Below are positions 1 through 7,611 of a stretch of 26,032 bases of DNA, in pieces. The position numbers and the translations under genes were made by a program. Where the stretch lies: positions 1 to 26,032 of the IMG/VR virus record IMGVR_UViG_3300042691_026564, one strand, 5' to 3'. How positions within the stretch are numbered: position 1 is the stretch's first letter; each line of letters opens with the position of its first letter. This stretch comes from a virus. The notes beneath the pieces were generated by a model. That model did no database searches. It saw only the letters and a list, made by a program, of their open reading frames with translations, and had not been told where the DNA came from.

Positions 1-2
1 CC

Positions 3-3000
3 AATGTGGCTGCATACTTGCCTACCTACACCGGCAATATCTCTGCTGACACCATCACTGCCAACACATTTACTGGCAATATCACTGGTGGCTCAAACAC
101 AGCCAGCACCGTGACTGCATCTGCACAGCCCAACATTACCAGTGTGGGTACATTGACATCCGTAAGTTCCACTGGCAATATCACAGGTGCGTACATCCTG
201 GGCAACGGATCAGGACTCGGCTCAATCTCTGGTGCCAATGTCACGGGCACAGTGGCCAATGCCACGTATGCAACATCAGCTGGATCAGCCACGAGTGCAA
301 CCACAGCAGACACTGTGACCACGTCGGCACAGCCCAACATCACTTCAGTTGGTACACTAACTTCACTTAGCTCTAGTGGCAATATCACAGGTGCTTACTT
401 TATAGGCAACGGGAGTCAGCTGACAGGGTTGCCTGAGTCGTACGCCAATGCCAACGTGGCTGCTTATTTGCCCACTTATACCGGCAATCTAGTGAGTCTA
501 CAAGGCAATGTCACAACCACTGCCAATATCAGTGCCAGCCACGTGCTAGGCAATGGTTCTGGACTAAGCTCAATTACTGGTGCCAATGTCACAGATCAAG
601 TGGCCAACGCCCTGGTCTCAGGTACAGTATACACAGCAGCACAACCCAACATCACATCAGTGGGCACATTGAGTAGTTTGAGTGTGACTGGCAACATTTC
701 AACTGCTGGACTTATTAGTGGTAACGCAGCAGGTGCAAGCAATCTAGTATTTGGTAACATCACAACATTCAGCACAGCAAACATCACCACAGACGAACTT
801 TATTTACAAGCTACCACTCGACTAGAAGTAACTGCATCTGGTAGTTCGGGGTATTTGTTTGATCAATATGGTGCTGGGCTTAATCCTACTTTGTATGCAA
901 GATCCGGTGACACTTTGGCTTTTAATCTTGCAGTGACTGGTCATCCGTTTTTGATCAGACTCGGTGGTGCCAACTACAGCACTGGACTTAATCATGTGAC
1001 CACGTTGGGTGTGGTATCTTCGGATGCTGCAGCACAGGGCCAAGAAGCAGGAACACTATATTGGAAAATACCATATGGTATAACTGGTAATTATCAATAT
1101 CAGTGTAGTGTACACGGCGGCATGTTAGGTACAATTGCAATAGCAGATGCCAATACGTCCAATATTTCAATAGCATCAGCAGGTACAGTCACTGCATCTG
1201 CGCAGCCCAACATCACCTCAGTGGGCACACTGACATCACTCAGTTCCTCTGGCAACATCACTGGCAATTATTTTGTTGGCAACGGATCTCAGTTGACTGG
1301 CTTACCTGAATCATACGGCAATGCCAATGTGGCTGCCTACTTGCCCACATACACTGGTAACTTGGTGGCACTGACTGGCAACGTTACCACAACTGCCAAT
1401 GTTTCTGCCAACTACTTCTTGGGCAACGGATCTCAGTTGACTGGTATAGCTGCAGGTGGCGGTACTACTACATTCAGCTCAACTGCTCCGGTATCGCCCG
1501 CACAAGGTGACATCTGGATTGATGCAGACTCCGGCATCCAATACATATACTTTAACGATAACACATCCAGCCAATGGGCCGAAATGGAAGCACAAACCTC
1601 TATCAGTCCAGGTGCCGACTTGTCTGCTGTGGCAGCCAACATCTTGCCGGCTGCTGATGTTACCTATGATCTGGGCAGTGCAACCTATCGTTGGCGCGAC
1701 ATCTATCTGTCAGGCAACACCATCAATCTAGGTGGTGCCACAATCAAGACCGACGCCGGCTCGGGTGCTATTGCCTTGATTCCCGAACCCACTGAGGCCA
1801 ACCCCAATCCATCAGGTATGGTTGTGAGTCCTTCGGGTGGTATCACTGTGGTAGCCACAGTGGGTGGTGAGGTGTCGGGCAATGCCATTGCCAATGCAGC
1901 CGCTAGCCCCACAGCAGCACCTGTGCCCATAGACATCACTACTACGGCACCCACCAATGGCCAGGCCCTGATCTGGGACTCAGCCAACGAAGAATTTGTG
2001 CCTGGTAATGTAGGTGGTGGCACACCGGGTGGTGCCAACACGCAGATACAGTTCAACAATGCTGGTGAGTTTGCTGGCAGCGCTAATTTAACATGGTCAG
2101 GGACAACTTTAGACGTAATCGGCACAGCCAACATTTCTGCCAACATAACTGTGGGCAACATTTTAACCGACGGATACTATTATGCCAACGGTGAACCGTT
2201 TGCTGGCGGCGGCGGCGCCACAGCCACAGTGTATGGCAACATTGGCAGCTTGCCTCTGGCCAATGTGACCACTGGATCCATGGCATTTGTGAGCGGCAAC
2301 AATCGTTTATATCTCTGGAACGGCACTGGTTGGTTCAACATTGCATTGATCAATACAAATCCGACAATCACCAGTGGCCCTGATGCAAGTTATGTATTTG
2401 CCACTGACGGCACGCCAACTGTGCTGACTTTGGTTGCTGAAGATCCAGAAGGCATTCCAATTACATGGAGCTATCAGGTCACTAGCGGATCATTAGGTAG
2501 TACAGCTACTATATCTCAAGCTGACAATGTGTTTACTATCACACCTAGCAACAGTCCTGATTATAGCGGCTCATTCTCTGTTACATTCACAGCCAGTGAT
2601 GGCGTCAACATTGCCACTGCAGCGTCCTCATTTACATTAGTTTTTCCGCCCAGTTGGGCTTTGCCTTTTATCAATCAACAAGCCAAGATACAAGCCAGTG
2701 ACACAGCTCCGAGTGATCGGTTTGGAACCTCAGTGGCAGTTAGTGGTAATACGGTAGTTGTCGGTGCCTATCTGGGAGACCCTGTCGCGCAAGCTGATGC
2801 TGGAGCTGTTTACATCTTCACCAGATCAGGTACTACTTGGACACAACAGGCCAAACTAGTCGCTAGTGATGCACAAGCAACTGATTGGTTTGGATCCTCA
2901 GTGGCAATTGATGGTGATACAGTGGTGGTTGGCGCCCACGCCGAGGACACTGGTGGATCCTCGGCTGGATCTGCCTACATCTTTACCAGATCAGGCACTA

Positions 3001-4688
3001 CTTGGACACAACAGGCTAAAATACAAGCTGGCACTCCACAAGCTCCTGCTCTTTTTGGATACTCAGTGGCAATTGATGGCGATACAGTGGTGGTTGGTGC
3101 CTATATGGAAGATGTGCTTGTTGACCAAGGCGCAACCTACATCTTTACCAGATCAGGCACTACATGGACACAACAAGCCAGACTAGTCGCCAGTGATGCA
3201 CAAACAAGTGATAATTTTGGATACTCGGTGGCAATCAGTGGTAATACAGTGGTGGTTGGTGCCCGGTACGAAGACCCTGGCGCCATCAGTGATGCTGGAG
3301 CTGCTTACATCTTTACCAGATCAGGCACTACTTGGACACAACAAGCCAAACTAGTCGCCAGTGATGCACAAGCAAGTGATAATTTTGGATGGTCAGTGGC
3401 AATTGATGGTGATACAGTGGTGGTTGGCGCCTATCTGGAAGACCCTAGCGCCATCAGTGATGCCGGATCGGCTTACATCTTTACCAGATCAGGCACCACT
3501 TGGACACAACAGCAAAAGATACAGGCCAGTGACGCACAAGCAACTGATTGGTTTGGACACTCGGTGGCAATTGATGGTGATGTGGTAGTTGTCGGAGCCC
3601 ATCTGGAAGACACTGTTGCAGCCAGCGCCGGTGCGGCCTACATTTTTTCCAGATCGGGCACTACTTGGACACAGCAATCAAAAATACAGGCCAGTGATCC
3701 GGAAAACAGCGATTGGTTTGGATGGTCAGTGGCAATTGATGGTGATACAGTAGTTGTCGGTGCTGAACGAGAAGACACTGTTGGCGCTGACGCTGGCGCG
3801 GCCTACATTTTTAAAGGTAATACAAATTACCAAACAGGAGCTGATACTCCTGGACAACAATTGTTTACAACTCCTGGAACGTACTCTTGGACAGCGCCTG
3901 CGGGCGTTACTGCAGTTAGTGTAGTTGCAATAGGCGGCGGCGGCGCAGGTGGTGCTGCGTACTACTCTGGTGGCGGTGGTGGCGGAGGAGGCGTTGGATG
4001 GAAAAGTCGTATTACTGTTGTACCTGGATCAAGCTACACAGTTCAAGTAGGAGCAGGCGGAATAGGAGTTACTGCAAATGCCGGTGGTATAGGCACTCCG
4101 GGGGGTGACTCTTATTTTATCGATAATACTGTCGTTGTAGGTGGAGGAGGAGGTGCTGGTCAAGGAAGTTCCGACAACACCAACGTCAACCGAGCAGGCG
4201 GCGCAGGCGGTACTTTTGTGGGAGACGGTGGCAGCGCAGGAGGCGCAGGCGGAACATCATCTGGCGATACGGCAGGTGGAGGAGGAGGTGCTGGAGGCTA
4301 TAACGGATCTGCTTACCTAGGCCCAGCAGCAACAATGGCAACATTAACTGGACGTGGTGTTGGGTTCGGCGCAACAACGTTTGCAGCTCCATTTAACGGT
4401 GGTGGCGGTGCTGGTGGGCAGTATGGCAACCCCACAGCGGGATCTGGTGGCGGCGTAGGAGCATTAGGTGCAGGAACCAACGGAAATGTGGCAAGCGCTG
4501 GCGGCTCTGGTGGTACTGCTGGTGGTGCAGTGGGAGTTGTGGGTGCTGGGGGATTGTACGGCGGTGGCGGTGGCGGTCAATCCTCCGATAGCAAAAATAC
4601 TCCTGGTTCTAATGGAGGTAATGGCGCAGTTCGAATAATATGGGGAGCTAGCAGAGCTTACCCGTCAACTAATACTGCGAACGTATAA
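3..4688 (+). CDS. Giant modular tail fibre / adhesin (5'-truncated)
   Basis: Virion fibre protein, probably a receptor-binding or long fibre. The frame is open through the left edge, so the N-terminus is missing; 1,560 residues follow the GTG at 6, which is just an internal Val of a repeat. Residue numbers count from that codon. Residues 1-265 and 380-470 are Thr/Asn/Gly-rich fibre repeats (SAQPNITSVGTL, GNGSQLTGLP, NVAAYLPTYTGN). About 271-379 is a cupredoxin-like domain (H313, C367, H370, M373). About 782-881 resembles an Ig/cadherin-like domain. About 889-1272 holds seven FG-GAP repeats, predicting a seven-bladed propeller. About 1284-1560 is a glycine-rich domain ending in GAVRIIWG, like the polyglycine tip of some T4-like adhesins. 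Each domain type is known in phage or surface proteins; the combined role is inferred. Enzymatic activity is not expected. Confidence 0.9.
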   Translation, partial: NVAAYLPTYTGNISADTITANTFTGNITGGSNTASTVTASAQPNITSVGTLTSVSSTGNITGAYILGNGSGLGSISGANVTGTVANATYATSAGSATSATTADTVTTSAQPNITSVGTLTSLSSSGNITGAYFIGNGSQLTGLPESYANANVAAYLPTYTGNLVSLQGNVTTTANISASHVLGNGSGLSSITGANVTDQVANALVSGTVYTAAQPNITSVGTLSSLSVTGNISTAGLISGNAAGASNLVFGNITTFSTANITTDELYLQATTRLEVTASGSSGYLFDQYGAGLNPTLYARSGDTLAFNLAVTGHPFLIRLGGANYSTGLNHVTTLGVVSSDAAAQGQEAGTLYWKIPYGITGNYQYQCSVHGGMLGTIAIADANTSNISIASAGTVTASAQPNITSVGTLTSLSSSGNITGNYFVGNGSQLTGLPESYGNANVAAYLPTYTGNLVALTGNVTTTANVSANYFLGNGSQLTGIAAGGGTTTFSSTAPVSPAQGDIWIDADSGIQYIYFNDNTSSQWAEMEAQTSISPGADLSAVAANILPAADVTYDLGSATYRWRDIYLSGNTINLGGATIKTDAGSGAIALIPEPTEANPNPSGMVVSPSGGITVVATVGGEVSGNAIANAAASPTAAPVPIDITTTAPTNGQALIWDSANEEFVPGNVGGGTPGGANTQIQFNNAGEFAGSANLTWSGTTLDVIGTANISANITVGNILTDGYYYANGEPFAGGGGATATVYGNIGSLPLANVTTGSMAFVSGNNRLYLWNGTGWFNIALINTNPTITSGPDASYVFATDGTPTVLTLVAEDPEGIPITWSYQVTSGSLGSTATISQADNVFTITPSNSPDYSGSFSVTFTASDGVNIATAASSFTLVFPPSWALPFINQQAKIQASDTAPSDRFGTSVAVSGNTVVVGAYLGDPVAQADAGAVYIFTRSGTTWTQQAKLVASDAQATDWFGSSVAIDGDTVVVGAHAEDTGGSSAGSAYIFTRSGTTWTQQAKIQAGTPQAPALFGYSVAIDGDTVVVGAYMEDVLVDQGATYIFTRSGTTWTQQARLVASDAQTSDNFGYSVAISGNTVVVGARYEDPGAISDAGAAYIFTRSGTTWTQQAKLVASDAQASDNFGWSVAIDGDTVVVGAYLEDPSAISDAGSAYIFTRSGTTWTQQQKIQASDAQATDWFGHSVAIDGDVVVVGAHLEDTVAASAGAAYIFSRSGTTWTQQSKIQASDPENSDWFGWSVAIDGDTVVVGAEREDTVGADAGAAYIFKGNTNYQTGADTPGQQLFTTPGTYSWTAPAGVTAVSVVAIGGGGAGGAAYYSGGGGGGGGVGWKSRITVVPGSSYTVQVGAGGIGVTANAGGIGTPGGDSYFIDNTVVVGGGGGAGQGSSDNTNVNRAGGAGGTFVGDGGSAGGAGGTSSGDTAGGGGGAGGYNGSAYLGPAATMATLTGRGVGFGATTFAAPFNGGGGAGGQYGNPTAGSGGGVGALGAGTNGNVASAGGSGGTAGGAVGVVGAGGLYGGGGGGQSSDSKNTPGSNGGNGAVRIIWGASRAYPSTNTANV
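120..1232 (+). repeat. Four-copy fibre repeat (SAQPNITSVGTL type)
   Basis: The peptide (S/A)AQPNITSVGTL(T/S)S is encoded at about 120-155, 324-359, 636-674 and 1197-1232, each time followed by a GNI(T/S) segment. A companion module, GNGSQLTGLPE followed by NVAAYLPTYTGN, occurs near 405-490 and 1275-1365 and recurs in the next gene near 5055-5145. Copies are close at the DNA level. This fits beta-rich trimeric fibre shafts and provides substrates for recombination between fibre genes. Confidence 0.8.
2680..3820 (+). repeat. Seven tandem FG-GAP repeats (about 160 bp each)
   Basis: Seven in-frame units each contain an FG(T/S/Y/W/H)SVA core, then VVVGA, then YIF(T/S)RSGTTWTQQ. The FG cores read RFGTSV, WFGSSV, LFGYSV, NFGYSV, NFGWSV, WFGHSV and WFGWSV. 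The DNA around the RSGTTWTQQ segment is nearly identical between copies, suggesting recent expansion or gene conversion. Seven copies equal one closed integrin-alpha-like beta-propeller. Confidence 0.88.
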
Positions 4689-4691
4689 AAT

Positions 4692-4835
4692 ATGACAACA
4701 AAGATCTCAACGGACAACATTCAAGCCAGCTCAATGAGCTGGCAGGCAGTGCTGGGCGCTACACCGCCAACTTTACACCACCCACTGCACAACTGGGATT
4801 TGACAATCCGGAATAAGGACCAGGACACTGAATGA
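4692..4835 (+). CDS. Possible 47-residue ORF or decayed fibre-gene remnant
   Basis: An ATG three bases after the fibre stop opens a 47-codon frame whose TGA overlaps the next gene's ATG. The first codons read MTTKISTDNIQAS, which resembles the N-termini of many aquatic phage fibre proteins, but the rest does not look like fibre. In another frame the downstream DNA reads GRYTANFTPPTAQLGF before a TAA, so the segment may be a frameshifted remnant of a larger fibre gene. There is no clear Shine-Dalgarno sequence. I cannot tell a real small gene from debris. Confidence 0.3.
   Translation: MTTKISTDNIQASSMSWQAVLGATPPTLHHPLHNWDLTIRNKDQDTE
4725..4743. other. Perfect 8-bp inverted repeat (hairpin) after the large fibre gene
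   Basis: GCCAGCTC and GAGCTGGC flank a three-base AAT loop, giving a perfect 8-bp stem 37 bases after the fibre stop. No T-run follows, so it is not a classic intrinsic terminator. It may protect a 3' end, pause transcription or mark a recombination point. It lies inside the doubtful ORF at 4692-4835. Confidence 0.6.
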
Positions 4836-6130
4836 GCACACTAAATTTCCCCACCAGTCCCAGTCTCAATGACACCTACAGTTTTGGCACCAAGACCTGG
4901 ATCTGGAACGGCTCGGCCTGGCAACTAAATCGTACTGGTGCAATCAATGACATACCTGTAGGCAACATCACACCAGCTTCGGGTGCGTTTACAACTTTAA
5001 CAGCCAACAGCACTATCACGGCAGTGGGCAACATCACTGGCAGCTATTTTATAGGTAACGGAAGCCAACTCACAGGCTTGCCTGAGGGATATGGCAATGC
5101 AGATGTGGCCGCATACCTGCCCACATACACGGGCAACTTGGTCAGCTTGACTGGCAACGTTACCACCACTGCTAACATTTCTGGTAGCTACATACTGGGC
5201 AACGGAAGCCAACTCACAGGTTTGCCTGCGTCGGGTCTGACATGGACCACACAGGCCAACGCTGCTCCTGCCGGGCCAGCACCAGGAGACTTTTGGTATG
5301 ATGCCTACACTGGCGTCAAATATCAGTATATCAATGACGGCACCAGCAACATTTGGGTAGATCAAAGTTTTCCGACATCATTCAGCACCCTGGCCGTGGC
5401 TGGCAATGCCACCATTGGAGGCAACCTGGGTGTGACAGGCAACATCACAGGCGCTTATCTGATTGGAAATGGCAGTCAATTAACTGGACTGCCTGCTGGC
5501 TACACTGACAGCAACGTGGTAACATTGCTGAGCTCGTTTGGTAGCAACACTATTTCGACCACAGGCAACATCACTGCTGGCAATGCTGCAACAGGTATCT
5601 TCAACGCCAACAGTGCAGTAGTAGCCAATTCTATCACAGTGAACTCAGGCAATTTGACCACAGCCATTGTGAATGGCGGCTCAAATGGTGTGGGCAATAT
5701 TGGTTCTGCAGCAGGATCATTTAATACTATATTCGCCAAGGCCACGTCGGCACAGTACGCTGACTTGGCAGAAATTTACTCAGCAGATCAGAACTATACG
5801 CCTGGCACAGTAATAGTGTTTGGCGGCACACACGAAGTCACAGTCAGCAATGTCAGCCACGACATTCGTGCAGCAGGAGTTGTATCCACCAAGCCTGCCT
5901 ATGTCATGAACAGCACTGCCGCAGGAGTTGCTGTGGCATTAACTGGACGTGTGCCTTGTCAAGTACGTGGTCCTGTGGCCAAGGGTGAGCAACTGGTAAA
6001 TATTGAGCCGGGCATAGCAGGTGCTGTGGATTTTGCCCAGTATCGCCCAGGTTGTGTGATTGGCAAAAGCCTAGAAACCATTGAGGATTCAGCAGTGCAC
6101 ACAATTGAAATAGCAGTAGGGAGATATTGA
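4832..6130 (+). CDS. Tail fibre protein with intramolecular-chaperone-like C-terminus
   Basis: Structural fibre protein of 432 residues. The N-terminus (NFPTSPSLNDTYSFGTKTW, then WNGSAWQL) is the short leader common in aquatic phage fibres. The middle carries the GNGSQLTGLP and AAYLPTYTGN modules also found in the preceding gene. A segment near residues 137-175 (GDFWYDAYTGVKYQY) matches a similar one in the first fibre. The last 140 residues (SAQYADLAEIYSAD, PGTVIVFGG, AGVVSTKPAYVMN, VALTGRVPCQV) resemble the C-terminal domain of fibres related to the peptidase-G2 / intramolecular chaperone group, which helps trimer folding and may self-cleave; catalytic residues were not identified. The start follows AGGA by 6 bases. 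The stop overlaps the next start. Confidence 0.88.
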   Translation: MSTLNFPTSPSLNDTYSFGTKTWIWNGSAWQLNRTGAINDIPVGNITPASGAFTTLTANSTITAVGNITGSYFIGNGSQLTGLPEGYGNADVAAYLPTYTGNLVSLTGNVTTTANISGSYILGNGSQLTGLPASGLTWTTQANAAPAGPAPGDFWYDAYTGVKYQYINDGTSNIWVDQSFPTSFSTLAVAGNATIGGNLGVTGNITGAYLIGNGSQLTGLPAGYTDSNVVTLLSSFGSNTISTTGNITAGNAATGIFNANSAVVANSITVNSGNLTTAIVNGGSNGVGNIGSAAGSFNTIFAKATSAQYADLAEIYSADQNYTPGTVIVFGGTHEVTVSNVSHDIRAAGVVSTKPAYVMNSTAAGVAVALTGRVPCQVRGPVAKGEQLVNIEPGIAGAVDFAQYRPGCVIGKSLETIEDSAVHTIEIAVGRY

Positions 6131-7005
6131 TGCCTTTTCCATTAGCCCCCGTCAACGGTGAACAAACCACACAAAATGGCATAGTGTACATTTACAATGC
6201 CACTCTGGGTGTGTGGGCAGTGTTGACCAACACTGCTGGCAACATCAGTGCAGGAAACATTGTTGTTACTAACTCTATTGCTAGTGACACAGTGACTGCT
6301 ACAGGCAACATCACAGGTGGCAACTTACGAACATCCGGAGTGACCATTGATGCTAGTGCGGTCACAGGGGTATCAACACTCAGTGCAACTGGAACAGTAA
6401 CCGTAGGCAACGTGTCCACAGCTGGCACTGTGAGTGCTACTGGCAACATCACAGGCAACGTGATTGCGGCCAATGTGGTAAACACCGTGGGTAATATTAC
6501 TGGTGGCAATGTGACCACAGCCGGTAAAATTACTGCCACCACATTTGAGGGCGTATTTCCCTCTGGTACCAAGATGATGTTTGTGCAGACCGCTGCACCA
6601 ACAGGCTGGACCAAGGACACCACGCACGACAACAAGGCTCTGCGTGTGGTGTCTGGCACAGCCAGCTCTGGGGGTACGGTTGCGTTTACAACGGCATTTG
6701 CTTCAAAAGCAGTGAGTGGAACAGTGGGTAGTACGACACTGACAACAGCACAAATACCAACGCATAGGCATCCAATTAGAGGAGATTTTCGGGGAGATTC
6801 AGTTGGCGTAAGATTTGGACCAAATGACAGTACTAATGCAACCAATATGAGTCCAGATGGAAATCCTGTTAATACTACTACGTACACAGGAGTTTTAACG
6901 GCTTGGGACACTGGCGGCAGCGGTTCCCACAACCACAGCTTCACAGGCACAGCAATCGATATGGCTGTGCAATATGTAGATACTATTATTGCTACAAAGG
7001 ATTGA
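6130..7005 (+). CDS. Tail fibre tip protein with HxH motifs
   Basis: Fibre protein of about 291 residues. ATG 6130 shares its A with the upstream TGA and is preceded by AGGGAG; a TTG one codon earlier is less likely. The first half is GNITGGN-type fibre repeat. The C-terminal 150 residues begin FPSGTKMMFVQTAAPTGW and contain TTAQIPTHRH and GSGSHNHSF, ending in VQYVDTIIATKD. This layout is common in phage fibre and collar proteins. In the T4 gp37 tip, HxH motifs coordinate iron in a trimeric needle, so the HRH and HNH triplets here may do the same (inference). The segment between them, roughly RGDFRGDSVGVRFGPND, may be the variable receptor-facing loop. It follows two fibre genes and probably belongs to the same structure or is an alternative tip. 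Confidence 0.88.
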   Translation: MPFPLAPVNGEQTTQNGIVYIYNATLGVWAVLTNTAGNISAGNIVVTNSIASDTVTATGNITGGNLRTSGVTIDASAVTGVSTLSATGTVTVGNVSTAGTVSATGNITGNVIAANVVNTVGNITGGNVTTAGKITATTFEGVFPSGTKMMFVQTAAPTGWTKDTTHDNKALRVVSGTASSGGTVAFTTAFASKAVSGTVGSTTLTTAQIPTHRHPIRGDFRGDSVGVRFGPNDSTNATNMSPDGNPVNTTTYTGVLTAWDTGGSGSHNHSFTGTAIDMAVQYVDTIIATKD

Positions 7006-7007
7006 CA

Positions 7008-7298
7008 ATGAAAATAGAATCAAAAAACCAATGTCCACTCAACAACTTTGAACCCTGCCGCCAACTTGATTGTGCTTGGTTTTTACAAATACGTGGACGA
7101 AACCCCAACACCGGCGAGGACATGGACGACTGGGGCTGCTCCATGTCCTGGATGCCAATTTTGTTGATTGAAAACGCACAGATGAGTCGTCAAACCGGCG
7201 CTGCAGTGGAGTCGTTTCGCAACGAGATGGTCCGGGCCAATGAGGCCAGCCAGCAGATCTTAATGACTGCTGCACACAAAGCCATTGGAGGTCAATGA
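7008..7298 (+). CDS. Conserved small phage protein with clustered cysteines
   Basis: A 96-residue protein of unknown function. The ATG at 7008 is two bases after the fibre stop; an upstream extension in the same frame would be a shadow of the fibre gene. The N-terminal half has four Cys (CPLNNFEPCRQLDCAW and WGCSMSW), suggesting metal binding or a disulfide-rich fold. The C-terminal half is helical (SRQTGAAVESFRNEM, ANEASQQILM). I recall similar proteins beside fibre genes in aquatic T4-like phages, without a known role. It overlaps the next gene by a base or a few. Confidence 0.8.
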   Translation: MKIESKNQCPLNNFEPCRQLDCAWFLQIRGRNPNTGEDMDDWGCSMSWMPILLIENAQMSRQTGAAVESFRNEMVRANEASQQILMTAAHKAIGGQ

Positions 7299-7576
7299 TG
7301 CAAGTCACCATCATTCCAGCAGACGGTTTTGTTTCAGTTGATGGCAAGGGCTACAGCAAACTCGACCTGTCCTTCATGAACGCCAACATCCACGCCTTGC
7401 AGTGGTACGACACCGAAGGCGAAATTGAACGCTCTGACAGTCGTGGCCGTATTGTTGCCAATGAGGAGATTACCGACTTAACGCCATACCAGTCAGCGTT
7501 GGATGCGTGGCAAGTGGCCAACAATGCAGCAGATGCAGCAGATGCAGCAGCAGAACACACACCCACTAGTGCCTAA
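7298..7576 (+). CDS. Conserved small protein beside fibre genes
   Basis: A 92-residue protein of unknown function. Two adjacent ATGs exist at 7295 and 7298; GGAGG at 7287-7291 is 3 bases from the first and 6 from the second, so the second is preferred. The body is compact and beta-rich (VTIIPADGFVSVDGKGY, LDLSFMNANIHALQWYD, GEIERSD, EEITDLTPYQSALDAWQ), followed by an Ala-rich tail with short AADAADAAAE repeats. Its place after the fibre genes suggests a structural accessory or assembly role, but no motif proves it. Confidence 0.75.
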   Translation: MQVTIIPADGFVSVDGKGYSKLDLSFMNANIHALQWYDTEGEIERSDSRGRIVANEEITDLTPYQSALDAWQVANNAADAADAAAEHTPTSA

Positions 7577-7582
7577 CATCCA

Positions 7583-7590
7583 GCTAAATA
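7583..7590 (+). promoter_or_regulatory. T4-late-like promoter box GCTAAATA
   Basis: GCTAAATA lies in the 35-base gap before the 7612 gene, 21 bases upstream of its ATG. It matches the 3' six bases of the T4 late promoter TATAAATA. The identical octamer occurs at 22356-22363. GGAG near 7598 would then sit in the leader. It would drive the overlapping cluster to 9452. Confidence 0.5.
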
Positions 7591-7611
7591 CTTGATTGGA
7601 GCCCTGAATAT

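Noticed and set aside
2680-3820. CRISPR-like regular repeats
   Set aside because: Units of about 160 bases stay in frame and encode FG-GAP blades; there are no short palindromic repeats with unique spacers.
4725-4743. Intrinsic terminator
   Set aside because: The stem is perfect but no T-run follows, so it is kept only as a hairpin of unknown role.
6192-6950. Long open frame on the minus strand across the third fibre gene (252 codons)
   Set aside because: It is the complement of Thr/Asn/Gly repeats, is rich in Val/Leu/Pro with no domain-like pattern, and lies fully within a well-supported plus-strand gene. The same applies to 26-388 and 1703-2161.
1-7005. Diversity-generating retroelement acting on the fibre genes
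   Set aside because: No reverse transcriptase or template/variable repeat pair with adenine-specific changes is visible in the window.
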